Notes under the pieces: model-generated
Databases searched by the model: none
Told to the model about the DNA's origin: nothing
Seen by the model: only the letters and a program-made list of their open reading frames with translations
Source: FEN-1250 sp039918615
GTDB taxonomy: Bacteria > Gemmatimonadota > Gemmatimonadetes > Gemmatimonadales > Gemmatimonadaceae
Direction: 5' to 3'
DNA length: 35,733 nucleotides
Assembly (NCBI GenBank): GCA_039918615.1
Contig: JBDSHG010000014.1
Span: forward strand, 1-35,733
Shown: in pieces, positions 1 through 8,780 of the stretch
Layout of the letters: the number at the start of each line of letters is the position of its first letter
How positions within the stretch are numbered: position 1 is the stretch's first letter
Position numbers and translations under genes: made by a program

Positions 1-1
1 G

Positions 2-295
2 GGCGATGTGCTGATCCGGAAGCATCGCTTCGACGTGTTCTCGAATCCGAACACGGGGACGGTGATCGAGGCGTGGGATCCGACGGAGATCGTGATCTAT
101 GGCGTGACGCTCGACTACTGCGTGAAGTACGCAATTGATGGGCTGATCGACATAGGAATTCCCACGATCCATCTCGTGCTCGATGCGACGAAGCCGATTG
201 TGGAGCGTGCGGTGGAGGCGCTCGTGGGTGGATGGGTGAAGGAGGATGTGCGGATCGTGAGCACACACGACGTGGTGGCCGGACGGATCGTCTAG
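2..295 (+). CDS. Cysteine hydrolase (isochorismatase/nicotinamidase-like), C-terminal part
   Basis: The frame is open from the left edge of the window, so the N-terminus is missing and about 98 residues are visible. The segment GVTLDYCVKYAIDG matches the conserved catalytic-cysteine region of the isochorismatase-like hydrolases, where nicotinamidases carry a similar T-DYCVK motif. The following hydrophobic strand and the LDATKP stretch fit the last beta-strands of that fold. Family members hydrolyse amides such as nicotinamide or N-carbamoyl compounds; the substrate cannot be told because the Asp and Lys of the triad and the metal-binding loop lie outside the window. Its 3' end overlaps the only available start codon of the next gene by 64 bases, which suggests the two are co-transcribed. 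Confidence 0.75.
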   Translation, partial: GDVLIRKHRFDVFSNPNTGTVIEAWDPTEIVIYGVTLDYCVKYAIDGLIDIGIPTIHLVLDATKPIVERAVEALVGGWVKEDVRIVSTHDVVAGRIV

Positions 296-1383
296 GCGCG
301 CGCTTCTTCGTTCCGGGGCCCACGGCGGTGCGCCCGGCGATCCTCCGCACGATGGCGCGGCCGATGGTCGCGCATCGTGGCCAGGAGATGCGCGCGCTGC
401 TGGCGCGCGTGCATGCCGCGTTGCCGCCGCTGTTCGGGACAGCGCGACCGGTGTACGTGGCCTCGGGCGGGGCGACCGGGATGATGGAGTCGGCAATTCG
501 ATGCGACTCGCGCGAGCGGGTGCTGGCTCTCGTGTCGGGCGCGTTTGGCGAGCGATTTGCGCGCATTGCGGAGTCGTGCGAGCGGAGCGTGACGCGGCTC
601 GTAGCGCCGCCGGGAGAGACGGTGAGCGCGGAGGCGCTCGCGGATGCGCTGGAGCACGGCGCGTACGACGCGGTGACTGCGGTGCACGTCGAGACGACGA
701 CGGGGGTGGTGGCGGACATCGCGGCGTATGGGCGTGCGATAGCGGTACACGACGACGTGATGCTGCTGGTCGATGCGGTGTCGTCGGTGGGGGGGATGGA
801 AGTCGCGATGGATGCGGCGGGAGTGGACGTCGTGCTCTCGGCGTCGCAGAAGGCGCTGGCGCTGCCGCCGGGGCTTTCGTTCATCGCGTGCTCGGCGCGG
901 GCGATGGAGCGCGCGCTGTCGCTGACCGATCGAGGGGTGTATCTCGACATCGTACGCATGGATGAGTATTGGCGGCAGGGCGAGACCGCGGGGACGCCGG
1001 CGATCCCGCAGCTATTCGCGCTTGACGCGCAGCTCGAGGCTATCGGGCGCGAGGGGCTCGTGGCGCGGTTCGCGCGACACGCGGCGATGGCGGGCGCGGT
1101 GCACGAATGGGTGAGCGAGAGCGGCTTGCGGGCCGGACGCCCGAGCGTCGGCATCCTTGCGAGCGAGGCGCTTCGCGCGCCGACGGTCACCTGTCTCACC
1201 ATCGCTGGCGATGCCGCGCGACTCGCGCATTTGCTGCGCGTGCGCGGCTTCGAGGTTGGTGCGGGCTACGGCGCGCTGGCGGCGAGCACGATTCGCCTGG
1301 GGCACATGGGAGATCACACGGTGCGCGAGGTGCGGGCGCTGCTCGCGGGGTTGGACGACGCGCTGGGGGAGCTGGGGTCGTAG
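232..1383 (+). CDS. Class V pyridoxal-phosphate aminotransferase (alanine-glyoxylate type)
   Basis: A 383-residue frame with the features of class V (fold type I) aminotransferases of the alanine/serine-glyoxylate group: PGPT at residues 28-31, ASGGATGMME near 77-86, the cofactor aspartate in LLVDAVSSVGG (D181) and the Schiff-base lysine in SASQKAL (K207). It should move an amino group between small amino and keto acids in the cytosol; the exact pair is not evident. The start is awkward. Homologues begin only about 10 residues before PGPT, yet the only ATG, GTG or TTG in frame upstream of that motif that I found is the ATG at 232, inside the preceding gene. The first 20 or so residues therefore look like read-through of overlapping sequence, or an unusual start is used nearer 290. 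Confidence 0.85.
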   Translation: MGEGGCADREHTRRGGRTDRLGARFFVPGPTAVRPAILRTMARPMVAHRGQEMRALLARVHAALPPLFGTARPVYVASGGATGMMESAIRCDSRERVLALVSGAFGERFARIAESCERSVTRLVAPPGETVSAEALADALEHGAYDAVTAVHVETTTGVVADIAAYGRAIAVHDDVMLLVDAVSSVGGMEVAMDAAGVDVVLSASQKALALPPGLSFIACSARAMERALSLTDRGVYLDIVRMDEYWRQGETAGTPAIPQLFALDAQLEAIGREGLVARFARHAAMAGAVHEWVSESGLRAGRPSVGILASEALRAPTVTCLTIAGDAARLAHLLRVRGFEVGAGYGALAASTIRLGHMGDHTVREVRALLAGLDDALGELGS

Positions 1384-1449
1384 ACGACAGCTTGAGAAGA
1401 GCAGGTGTAGCGGCGTAGCTTCGCTCATCACTTCTCACGGAACTCTCGA

Positions 1450-2652
1450 ATGCCGCGACGCCTCCGCCCGCTCCTGCTCCTCGCGCTCGCTGCACCCTCG
1501 GCCCTCGCTCAAACCCAACCGCGCGCCCGCGATCTCGGCGTCCCCTTCGACGGCACCCCCGGCACCTACAACGCGATCACCGATGTCGCGGGCGTCGAGG
1601 TCGGCGAGGTGACGCTCATCAGCGGGAGCGGGAAGCGCGTCGTCGGGAAAGGGCCCGTGCGCACCGGTGTCACGGCGATCCTGCCGCGCGGGCATCTGCG
1701 CGGCGACACCGTCTTCGCGGGCTGGTTCACGCTCAACGGCAACGGCGAGATGACCGGGACCACGTGGGTCGAGGAATCCGGCATGCTCGAAGGGCCGGTG
1801 ATGATCACCAACACCTTCAGCGTCGGCACCGTGCGCGATGCCACGCTCGAGTGGTCGATCACGCACGGCCGCACGTACGACTATGAGTTGCCGGTCGTCG
1901 GCGAGACGCTCGACAACTCGCTCAACGACGTCGCCGGCTTTCACGTGACCAAGGAGCACGTCTTCGCCGCACTCGATGGAGCGCGCGGCGGGCCCGTGCC
2001 CGAAGGGAACGTCGGCGGCGGCACCGGGATGATCTGCGGCGAGTTCAAAGGCGGGACGGGCACCGCATCGCGCAAGCTCGCCGCCGCCGATGGCGGCTAC
2101 ACCGTTGGCGTGCTGGTGCAGTGCAACTATGGCATGCGACGGCTGCTGCACATCGCCGGCACGCCCGTCGGCCAGGAGATCCCCGATCTCCTTCCGTGCT
2201 ACGACACGCGCGACTCGCTCCCGAGCGGCGAGCGGTGGGGGCGCTGCGCGAATCCGCACGGCGCCACGAAGGACCAGGGGTCGATCATCATCGTCGTGGC
2301 CACCGATGCGCCCCTCCTTCCGCACCAGCTCAAGCGCATCGCGAAGCGTGCCTCGCTCGGGATCGCCCGCAACGGCGGCATCGGCGCCAACAGCTCCGGC
2401 GACATCTTCATCGCCTTCTCGACCGCGAACGCGACCTTCCGCCCGGACTCGGTTTCGGCCGTCTCGATGCTCTCCAACGACCTGATCTCACCGCTCTTCG
2501 AGGCGACGGCGCAGTGCGTCGAGGAGGCGATCGTCAACGCGCTCGTCGCCGCGCGGACGATGGATGGCGCCGACAACCTTCACGTGACGGCGCTGCCGCA
2601 CGACCGACTGCGGGCGATTCTCGCGAAGTACAACCGGCTGAAGAAGCCTTAG
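1450..2652 (+). CDS. Exported P1/S58 family aminopeptidase (DmpA/BapA-like)
   Basis: 400 residues with an N-terminal signal peptide (basic start, hydrophobic core 7-19, likely cleavage after ALA at 20), so it probably acts in the periplasm. The rest follows the DmpA/BapA family of N-terminal-nucleophile peptidases, which release N-terminal D- or beta-amino acids from small peptides. EGNVGGGTG (185-193) and ARNGGIGANSSGD (306-318) are family hallmarks. The sequence DQGSIIIVVATDAPLL places the likely self-cleavage site between G277 and S278; this leaves a 123-residue beta chain, close to the roughly 126 residues known for DmpA. The gene stands alone: 66 bases after the aminotransferase and converging, 7 bases apart, with the YcxB-like gene. 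Assignment of S278 as nucleophile rests on family memory and chain length. Confidence 0.9.
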   Translation: MPRRLRPLLLLALAAPSALAQTQPRARDLGVPFDGTPGTYNAITDVAGVEVGEVTLISGSGKRVVGKGPVRTGVTAILPRGHLRGDTVFAGWFTLNGNGEMTGTTWVEESGMLEGPVMITNTFSVGTVRDATLEWSITHGRTYDYELPVVGETLDNSLNDVAGFHVTKEHVFAALDGARGGPVPEGNVGGGTGMICGEFKGGTGTASRKLAAADGGYTVGVLVQCNYGMRRLLHIAGTPVGQEIPDLLPCYDTRDSLPSGERWGRCANPHGATKDQGSIIIVVATDAPLLPHQLKRIAKRASLGIARNGGIGANSSGDIFIAFSTANATFRPDSVSAVSMLSNDLISPLFEATAQCVEEAIVNALVAARTMDGADNLHVTALPHDRLRAILAKYNRLKKP

Positions 2653-2659
2653 TACTAAA

Positions 2660-3214
2660 CTATCGCACGTCCGCGCGGTCGCCGATGTACTCGATGAGCA
2701 GGTCGCGAATCCCCTCGAGCCGCTCCGGCCATTGTATGGCGCGCTTCGGCAGGTAGTACGCGGACTTGCGCGTGAAGAACAGCAGGAACTCGTTCGTCTC
2801 GCGCACCACGATCAGCTGCGCCCAGTTCAGCTCCACGTGGAAGCTCTCGCCATCGATGCGGAAACCGGCGGAATCGAGAGTGTACGCGCGTTCCTGCTGC
2901 GTGCTCGGATCGTCGGCGAGCTGGCGCTTGACGGCATTCTTCATCGCGATCGGCCGCGTCGCCGCGAAGATGCCGACGGCCACGAGGGGCACGCCGAACA
3001 CCCAGAGATACGCGATCGGCACGTGGTGCAGCTCGCGCCACCGGCGCACGATGATCGCGATCGCGATGCACAGGAAGATGCCGAGCGCGACGAAGCGCAG
3101 CTCACGCCAGATGCGGCGCTCCTGCCGCGCATGCTCGCGGCGCAGCGTGCGAATCGCGCGATAGTGCTCGTCCGACTGCACGCGCCAGCGGATGACCGAC
3201 GACGGGCGCGCCAT
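2660..3214 (-). CDS. YcxB-like membrane protein, coupled to the chemoreceptor gene
   Basis: 184 residues. After a basic, probably cytoplasmic start there are two membrane segments at about 41-57 and 66-84, followed by a soluble domain. The C-terminal stretch (ELNWAQLIVVRETNEF, then YYLPKRAI at about 153-160) matches the YcxB-like domain, which typically ends in a W-x-x-hydrophobic strand and a PKRAF-like motif. The molecular role of that family is unknown to me. The start was placed at 3214 because this ATG shares its A with the TGA of the upstream chemoreceptor gene (TGATG), a classic sign of translational coupling. An upstream start in the same frame would extend into that gene and give an arginine-rich, non-homologous N-terminus. 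Confidence 0.75.
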   Translation of the reverse strand: MARPSSVIRWRVQSDEHYRAIRTLRREHARQERRIWRELRFVALGIFLCIAIAIIVRRWRELHHVPIAYLWVFGVPLVAVGIFAATRPIAMKNAVKRQLADDPSTQQERAYTLDSAGFRIDGESFHVELNWAQLIVVRETNEFLLFFTRKSAYYLPKRAIQWPERLEGIRDLLIEYIGDRADVR

Positions 3215-4518
3215 CAGCCTGCGCCCACGCGAAAGGCCGACACGCGCGCCTGAAGACTCTGCGACGCGCTCGCCAGCGCGGCGGAGGCCGCGGCGATCTC
3301 CTGCGCGCCCGCGCACTGCTGCTCCGATCCCGCCGCGACCTCCTGCATCGCCGACGCGAACGACTCGGTTCCGTGCGCGAGCTCCGCGAGCCGCGTGTTG
3401 TTGCTCGCGAGCAGCGTTGCCGACTCCGTGGCCGCGTCTTTGATGGCGCGCAGCCAGGCCACACTCTCATCGAGCGCGCGCTCGATGCCGTCGAAGCTTC
3501 CGTGCGCCTCGCGCTGCGCGTGCTGCACGACGCCGAGCGTGGTGACGGTTTCCCGGCTGCTCTCGCGCGCGTCCTCCACGCGCGCCAGCACCAGCGCCAC
3601 CGCCGTCTCCGTGCGCTCGGCCGCCTCCGCCGCAGTGATCGCGAGCGCGCGCAGCTCCGACGCCACGACGCCGAATCCCTGCCCATGCTCGCCCGCGCGC
3701 GCCGCCTCCATCGAGGCATTGAGCGAGAGCAGCTTCGCGCGGCGCGCGATGCGCCGCACGAGTGTGACGAACGATCCGATCTCGTGCGCCGCGTGGCTCA
3801 CCGCCTCCGCCGACGTCGCGCTCGACTCGGCCACCGCGGCCAGCGTCGCCACCGCGCTGGCGCTGTCGTCGAGCCGCGCACGACTGTGGCGCGCGAGCGC
3901 TGCGAGCGAGTCGTTGCGAGCGACCCCGTCGCGCGCACCGGCGTCGAGGCGCGCGGACACGCTCATGAGACGGTCGGAGTCCGCAGCGGTGAGGGTGATC
4001 GCCGCCGACATCCGCGATGCCTCCTGGCTCAGCGACCCAGCCGTGCGCGCGAACTCGGATGCGGTGGCCGACAGCTGCTCGGTGCCGGCGGTGATCTGCG
4101 CGGACATCGTCGCCGTCTCGTCCGACGCGTCGCGCATCGCGTGGACGAGGCGCCGAAGTGCCGCAATCATGTCGTCGAGCGCATGGTGGAGACGGTGCAC
4201 CTGCTCGTTCCCCGACTTGGAGTCGAAGGCGACGGTGAGATCGCCTGCCGCCACCCGCTCGGCCGTGTGCGCAAGGCGCGCCACGGGATCGGCCGCGCGG
4301 CGTGCCACGGTCGCGGCGACGACCAGCATCGAGAGCACGACGATGGCGCCGAGCCCCAGCGACGCGACGGTGACGTCGCGCAGCGCGGCGGCGTGTTGCG
4401 CCGGCATCTGGTAGAGCGCGGAATTGAGCCATCCGCGGCCGGCCACCGCAACGAGCGCGATGGCGAGGAGCGCGGGCACGCTCGACGCGAGCGCGATGCG
4501 CCACGGCGTATTGCGCAT
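3214..4518 (-). CDS. Methyl-accepting chemotaxis-like signal transducer with minimal periplasmic part
   Basis: 434 residues. TM1 about 8-26, only about 25 residues outside the membrane, TM2 about 53-71, a HAMP domain about 72-125, then a long alanine-rich coiled coil. The hairpin tip is clear near residues 260-285 (KLLSLNASMEAARAGEHGQG followed by FGVVASELRALA), the part that contacts CheW and CheA in known receptors. No periplasmic ligand domain fits between the membrane segments, so any signal probably comes from the membrane or a partner protein. The ATG at 4518 is the first start that gives a membrane anchor; the open frame continues far upstream antisense to leuS and is not real there. 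The YcxB-like gene follows with a one-base overlap. No che genes are in this window. Confidence 0.88.
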   Translation of the reverse strand: MRNTPWRIALASSVPALLAIALVAVAGRGWLNSALYQMPAQHAAALRDVTVASLGLGAIVVLSMLVVAATVARRAADPVARLAHTAERVAAGDLTVAFDSKSGNEQVHRLHHALDDMIAALRRLVHAMRDASDETATMSAQITAGTEQLSATASEFARTAGSLSQEASRMSAAITLTAADSDRLMSVSARLDAGARDGVARNDSLAALARHSRARLDDSASAVATLAAVAESSATSAEAVSHAAHEIGSFVTLVRRIARRAKLLSLNASMEAARAGEHGQGFGVVASELRALAITAAEAAERTETAVALVLARVEDARESSRETVTTLGVVQHAQREAHGSFDGIERALDESVAWLRAIKDAATESATLLASNNTRLAELAHGTESFASAMQEVAAGSEQQCAGAQEIAAASAALASASQSLQARVSAFRVGAG

Positions 4519-4528
4519 GATCGTGTGC

Positions 4529-4556
4529 TTGTCCGGCTGTTGGGGAAGGCTAGATT
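4529..4556 (+). promoter_or_regulatory. Possible sigma-70 promoter of leuS
   Basis: TTGTCC (4529-4534) and TAGATT (4551-4556) are separated by 16 bases in the 90-base divergent gap between the chemoreceptor gene and leuS. The -10-like box lies 52 bases upstream of the leuS GTG. The match is moderate and was made by eye. Confidence 0.35.
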
Positions 4557-4571
4557 TCACTGTTGCCCCGC

Positions 4572-4587
4572 CGCTCCGTGGGGAGCG
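4572..4587 (+). promoter_or_regulatory. Hairpin in the leuS leader
   Basis: CGCTCC-GTGG-GGAGCG forms a perfect 6-bp stem with a four-base loop, 21 bases before the leuS start and downstream of the proposed promoter. No U-run follows it, and I could not recognise a T-box specifier or antiterminator. It may affect translation or may be a chance product of high GC. Confidence 0.3.
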
Positions 4588-4608
4588 CGCATCCAATTCA
4601 ACTATACC

Positions 4609-7053
4609 GTGTCCATTTCGCATCCGGTCCCTGACGAGGGACCCAGCTACGATCCGACCGCACTCGAGCTCAAGTGGCAGCGCCGCTGGCAGGAGCGCCG
4701 CACCAACGAGCCAGATCTGAAGGCGGCGACGTCCCCGTTCTACCAGCTGATGATGTTTCCGTACCCGTCGGCCGAAGGGCTGCACGTCGGGAACGTTTTC
4801 GCGTTCACGGGTGCCGACATCCATGGACGATTTCAGCGGCTGCAGGGGAACAGTGTCTTCGAGCCGATCGGCTTCGACGCCTTCGGCATCCACTCGGAGA
4901 ACTACGCGCTGAAGGTCGGCGGGCACCCGATGAAGCTCATTCCCCAGAACATCGAGAACTTCCGCCGTCAGCTGCGGCGCGTGGGGCTCATGGTGGACTG
5001 GAAGCACGAGCTGTCGACCACGGACGCGACGTACTACAAGTGGACGCAGTGGATCTTTCTGCAGCTGTTCAAGAAGGGACTCGCGTACAAAAAGAAGGCG
5101 GCGGTCAACTGGTGCCCGAACGACAAGACCGTGCTGGCCAACGAGCAGGTCGAGAACGGCTTGTGCGAGCGTTGCGGTGCGCGCGTCGAACAGCGGTTGC
5201 TCGAACAGTGGTTCTTCCGCATCACGGACTACGCCGAGCGGCTGCTGCACAACCTGGAGTGGATCGACTGGTCCGAGTCCACCAAGAGCGCCCAGCGCAA
5301 CTGGCTCGGCCGCTCCGAGGGCGCGGAGCTCTCGTTCCTGATCGCGGCCACCGATGCGCCGCCGGTGGTGGTGTTTACGACGCGCCCCGACACGATCTTC
5401 GGCGCGACGTATCTGGTGCTCGCCCCCGAACATCCGCAGGTCGCGGCGATCACCACCGCGAATCAGCGCGAGGTGGTCGAGTCGTATCGCGCGCGCACGG
5501 CGACGCAGGATGTCGTCGCGCGAAAGATGGGGGAGAGCGGCGAGAAGACCGGTGCATTCACCGGCTCGTACGCCGTGAATCCTGCGACCGGGGAGCGCAT
5601 TCCGATCTGGATCGCCGACTACGTGCTGATGGAGTACGGCACGGGCGCGATCATGGCCGTGCCCGGACACGACGAGCGCGACTTCGCGTTCGCGCAGGCG
5701 TACGAGCTGCCGATCATCCGCGTCGTCGCGCCGGACGATGCGGACGCGAACGCGCCGCTCGCCGAGGCCTACACGGGGGCGGGACGGCTCGTGAGCTCGG
5801 GGATGTTCGATGGGGTTCCTGTGGCCGAGGCGAAGGCGCGTGTCACCGAGTGGCTGGTAGGGCTCGGCGCGGCGAGGCCCGTGGTGAATTTCCGGCTGCA
5901 CGACTGGACGATATCGCGGCAGCGATACTGGGGTCCGCCCATCCCGATCATCTACTGCGATGAGTGCGGTGCGGTGCCGGTGCCCGAGGATCAGCTGCCG
6001 GTGATCCTGCCGGAGATCCAGGACTTCCGCCCCGATGACTCGGGCGTCTCGCCGCTCGCGCGTCACGAGGAGTGGTATCGCGTGCCATGCCCCAAGTGCG
6101 GCAAGCTCGCGCGTCGCGAGACGGATGTGTCGGACACCTTCCTCGACAGCGCGTGGTATTTCCTGCGCTACCCCAGCGCGGACTTCGACGACGTGGCGTT
6201 CGATCCGACGATCACGAGGAAGTGGCTGCCGGTGAGCTCGTACATCGGCGGCAACGAGCACGCCGTGCTGCATCTGCTGTATTCGCGCTTCATCACGATG
6301 GTGCTGCACGACATGGGGCATCTGACCTTCGAGGAGCCGTACACGCGCTTTCGCGCGCACGGGCTGATTATCCGCGATGGCGCGAAGATGTCGAAGACGA
6401 AGGGAAACGTCGTGAATCCCGACGAGTATCTCGAGCGATGGGGCGCCGACACCTTCCGCACGTACCTCATGTTCCTCGGCCCCTTCGAGGAGGGCGGCGA
6501 CTTCCGCGACGCCGGGATCTCGGGGGTGAAGCGCTTCCTCGATCGCCTGTGGAAGTCGGCGCACGATGCGCGCACGACGGGGGAGCCCGATGTGGCCGTC
6601 ATGCGCAAGCTGCACCAGACGATTCGGAAGGTGGGCGACGACACCGCGAAGCTGAGCTACAACACGGCGATCGCCGCGATGATGGAGTACATGAATGTGC
6701 TGCGTGCATCGGAGCGCGATGCGCATCGAGCGGAGGTCGAGCCGCTGGTGCAGCTCGTCGCGCCGTTCGCGCCGCACATCGCCGAGGAGCTGTGGGAGCT
6801 CTTTGGGCACGAGGGCGGCGTGTTCGAGTCGCGGTGGCCGAAGTACGATCCCGCGCTCGCGACGGTCGATGAGATCGAGCTCGTCGTACAGGTGAACGGC
6901 AAGGTGCGCGGGAAGATCCGCGCGGCGCGCGACATCTCGGAAGAGCAGGCGATGTCGCTCGCGCAGGCAGAGGAGGGAATCGCGCGGTTCCTCACGGGCG
7001 CGCCGAAGAAGATCATCTTCGTGCCGGGAAGGCTGCTCAACATCGTGGTGTAA
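4609..7053 (+). CDS. leuS: Leucyl-tRNA synthetase
   Basis: 814 residues, the expected size for the cytosolic enzyme that charges tRNA-Leu with leucine. The class I HIGH signature is present as GLHVGNVF (about 58-65) and the KMSKS signature as KMSKT (593-597). The CP1 editing domain carries TTRPDT (257-262) and MAVPGHDERDFAFA, the threonine- and aspartate-bearing motifs that clear mischarged tRNA. CDECG and CPKCG form a zinc-ribbon-like pair inserted before the DTFLDSAWYFLRYP segment. The C-terminal VQVNGKVRGKI motif is normal for LeuRS. The start is the GTG at 4609, the only start near the expected N-terminus (SISHPVPDEG, then YDPTALELKWQ); no strong ribosome site precedes it. The open frame continues far upstream, antisense to the chemoreceptor gene, and is not coding there. 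Confidence 0.98.
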   Translation: MSISHPVPDEGPSYDPTALELKWQRRWQERRTNEPDLKAATSPFYQLMMFPYPSAEGLHVGNVFAFTGADIHGRFQRLQGNSVFEPIGFDAFGIHSENYALKVGGHPMKLIPQNIENFRRQLRRVGLMVDWKHELSTTDATYYKWTQWIFLQLFKKGLAYKKKAAVNWCPNDKTVLANEQVENGLCERCGARVEQRLLEQWFFRITDYAERLLHNLEWIDWSESTKSAQRNWLGRSEGAELSFLIAATDAPPVVVFTTRPDTIFGATYLVLAPEHPQVAAITTANQREVVESYRARTATQDVVARKMGESGEKTGAFTGSYAVNPATGERIPIWIADYVLMEYGTGAIMAVPGHDERDFAFAQAYELPIIRVVAPDDADANAPLAEAYTGAGRLVSSGMFDGVPVAEAKARVTEWLVGLGAARPVVNFRLHDWTISRQRYWGPPIPIIYCDECGAVPVPEDQLPVILPEIQDFRPDDSGVSPLARHEEWYRVPCPKCGKLARRETDVSDTFLDSAWYFLRYPSADFDDVAFDPTITRKWLPVSSYIGGNEHAVLHLLYSRFITMVLHDMGHLTFEEPYTRFRAHGLIIRDGAKMSKTKGNVVNPDEYLERWGADTFRTYLMFLGPFEEGGDFRDAGISGVKRFLDRLWKSAHDARTTGEPDVAVMRKLHQTIRKVGDDTAKLSYNTAIAAMMEYMNVLRASERDAHRAEVEPLVQLVAPFAPHIAEELWELFGHEGGVFESRWPKYDPALATVDEIELVVQVNGKVRGKIRAARDISEEQAMSLAQAEEGIARFLTGAPKKIIFVPGRLLNIVV

Positions 7054-7059
7054 CGGGGC

Positions 7060-7076
7060 AGCGCCGAACCGGCGCT
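7060..7076. terminator. GC-rich hairpin after leuS
   Basis: AGCGCCG-AAC-CGGCGCT is a perfect 7-bp stem with a three-base loop, starting 6 bases after the leuS stop and lying between convergent genes. No T-run follows on either strand, so it is at best a weak or factor-dependent terminator. Confidence 0.4.
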
Positions 7077-7158
7077 AGCCCTCCGCGATCGCAGCGATCG
7101 AGATCTTCATCCCCTTCCTCTGCGACGATGACCGTCGCACTCACGATTCGTCTGGCAT

Positions 7159-8721
7159 CTACTTCGCCGTCGTCACGACGCGCTTGATCACGCGTCCCGG
7201 CCGAGCGTCCGTGGTGTGCTCCCCCTCGTACACCGAAGCGCCGTTCACCCACACGCGGCGCACCCCGTTGCTCACGAGGTGCGGCTCCGTCGGCGTCGCG
7301 CGATCGGCGATCGTCGCCGGATCGAAGAGCACGAGATCCGCGTACGCGCCGACGGCAATGCGTCCGCGGTCGACGATCCCGACGTTCGACGCCGCGAGCG
7401 ACGTCGCCTTTCTGATCGCCTCCTCGAGCGGCATGATATGCTGGTCGCGCACGTAGCGTCCCATGATGCGCGTGAAGGTGCCGAAGCCGCGCGGATGGCT
7501 GCCATCGAGCTCGCCATCGGTGCAGAAGGAAGCCCACGGCCACGTCATCAGCTTCGCGACGTCCTGCTCGTCCATGCTCGTCGCCATGATCGAGTTGTCC
7601 GAGTGCGCCGTGTCCCCGCGCGCCTCGGCCGCCTCCGACTCGTGCAGCAACTGCATGAGCGCCGTCGTGTCGTCGACGCTCATGATCTTCGCGACCTCGT
7701 GGACGGTCTTCCCGTCGTATTCCGGCTTCGGGCCGTAGTTCGCGAGCAGCAGCCCTTCCGACGGCGCGACCTGAGCCAGCGCGAAGGCGGCCGCCTTGCG
7801 ATTGTCGAAGTCACGATGCGGGAAGAGCACCGACATCCCCGAATGCCAATAGGTGTACGGATAGATGTCCGCCGTCACCTGCACGCCGCTCTCGCGCGCC
7901 CGGTCGAGCACGCGGATGAGCGAGTCGCCGAGCCCCCACGATGCCTTCATCGCGAGCTTGATGTGCGAGACCTGCACCGGCATGTGGTTCTCGCGGCCGA
8001 TCGTGATCAGCTCATCGAGCGCCTTCCAGAAGGCGAAGTCCTCGCTCCGCATGTGGCTGATGTAACGGCCGCCCATCGAGCCCGCCGTCTTCGCGAGCGC
8101 GAGCACCTCGCTCGGATCCGAGTAGATCCCCGGATCGTATTCGAGCCCGCTCGACAGCCCAAGGGCGCCGGAGCGCATCTCCTGCTCGACCAGCGCCTGC
8201 ATTTTCACGACTTCCGCCGGCGTCGCGACGCGCTTGTAGTCCTTCCCGAGCACGAGCCCGCGGACGGTGCCGTGCCCGACGTACGACGCCACGTTGAGCG
8301 CCGACGGCTCGCGCTGCACGTGCGCGAAGAAGTCGGCGAGCGGGTACTCCGAGCCGCCATCCTGCCCGACGACCACCGTCGTGATCCCCTGGCTCACATC
8401 CGCGAGCGCATCGCGGTGCGTGAAGAACGCGCCGTCCGCGTGGCTGTGATCGTCGATGAATCCGGGCGCGAGCACGAGCCCCGCACCGCTCACCATCGTC
8501 TCGCCCTGGCGCTGGTGCAGGTCACCGATGTCCGCGATGCGATCGCCGATCACACGGACGCTCGTCACGCGGCTCGGTGATCCTGTGCCATCGATCACGC
8601 GTGCATTGACGATGAGCACTCCCTTGGCGGATGCTTCGGGAGCGGGCGTGGCTGCCGGCTTGGAGCACGCGGAGGTGAGAGCCAGTGCAACGAGCGAAAG
8701 GGCGCGGACGGTCGAATGCAT
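7159..8721 (-). CDS. Exported N-acyl-D-amino-acid deacylase-like amidohydrolase
   Basis: 520 residues. A hydrophobic leader ends at TSAC (C19), a weak lipobox, so the product is probably exported and may be lipid-anchored. The body is an amidohydrolase of the D-aminoacylase group: beta-domain start VLIVNARVIDGTG (35-47), APGFIDDHSHADG with the metal-binding HxH at 92-94, SSGLEYDPG, the SHMRSE segment, QVSHIKL, and a late FCTDGELDGSHPRG with the conserved aspartate. Such enzymes remove acyl groups from D-amino acids or cleave related amides and ureas; the substrate is not settled. The ATG at 8721 was chosen because it opens directly into the signal peptide. It converges with leuS and lies 59 bases after the iron-transporter gene on the same strand. 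Confidence 0.88.
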   Translation of the reverse strand: MHSTVRALSLVALALTSACSKPAATPAPEASAKGVLIVNARVIDGTGSPSRVTSVRVIGDRIADIGDLHQRQGETMVSGAGLVLAPGFIDDHSHADGAFFTHRDALADVSQGITTVVVGQDGGSEYPLADFFAHVQREPSALNVASYVGHGTVRGLVLGKDYKRVATPAEVVKMQALVEQEMRSGALGLSSGLEYDPGIYSDPSEVLALAKTAGSMGGRYISHMRSEDFAFWKALDELITIGRENHMPVQVSHIKLAMKASWGLGDSLIRVLDRARESGVQVTADIYPYTYWHSGMSVLFPHRDFDNRKAAAFALAQVAPSEGLLLANYGPKPEYDGKTVHEVAKIMSVDDTTALMQLLHESEAAEARGDTAHSDNSIMATSMDEQDVAKLMTWPWASFCTDGELDGSHPRGFGTFTRIMGRYVRDQHIMPLEEAIRKATSLAASNVGIVDRGRIAVGAYADLVLFDPATIADRATPTEPHLVSNGVRRVWVNGASVYEGEHTTDARPGRVIKRVVTTAK

Positions 8722-8780
8722 GACGGTGCGTGGGTTCGGGGGGTGCGGCCGGGAGGGAGAACGTAGCACACGGAGCTTCG

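Noticed and set aside
1755..2460. NSSGD serine as the nucleophile of the DmpA-like enzyme
   Set aside because: The family self-cleaves before a Ser about 120 residues from the end; S278 fits this and the NSSGD serine (about 315) does not.
4519..6810. Very long open frame on the minus strand over leuS
   Set aside because: It is antisense to a certain leuS gene, has an arginine- and histidine-rich composition typical of a GC-rich shadow frame, and only its end (3214-4518) is the real chemoreceptor.
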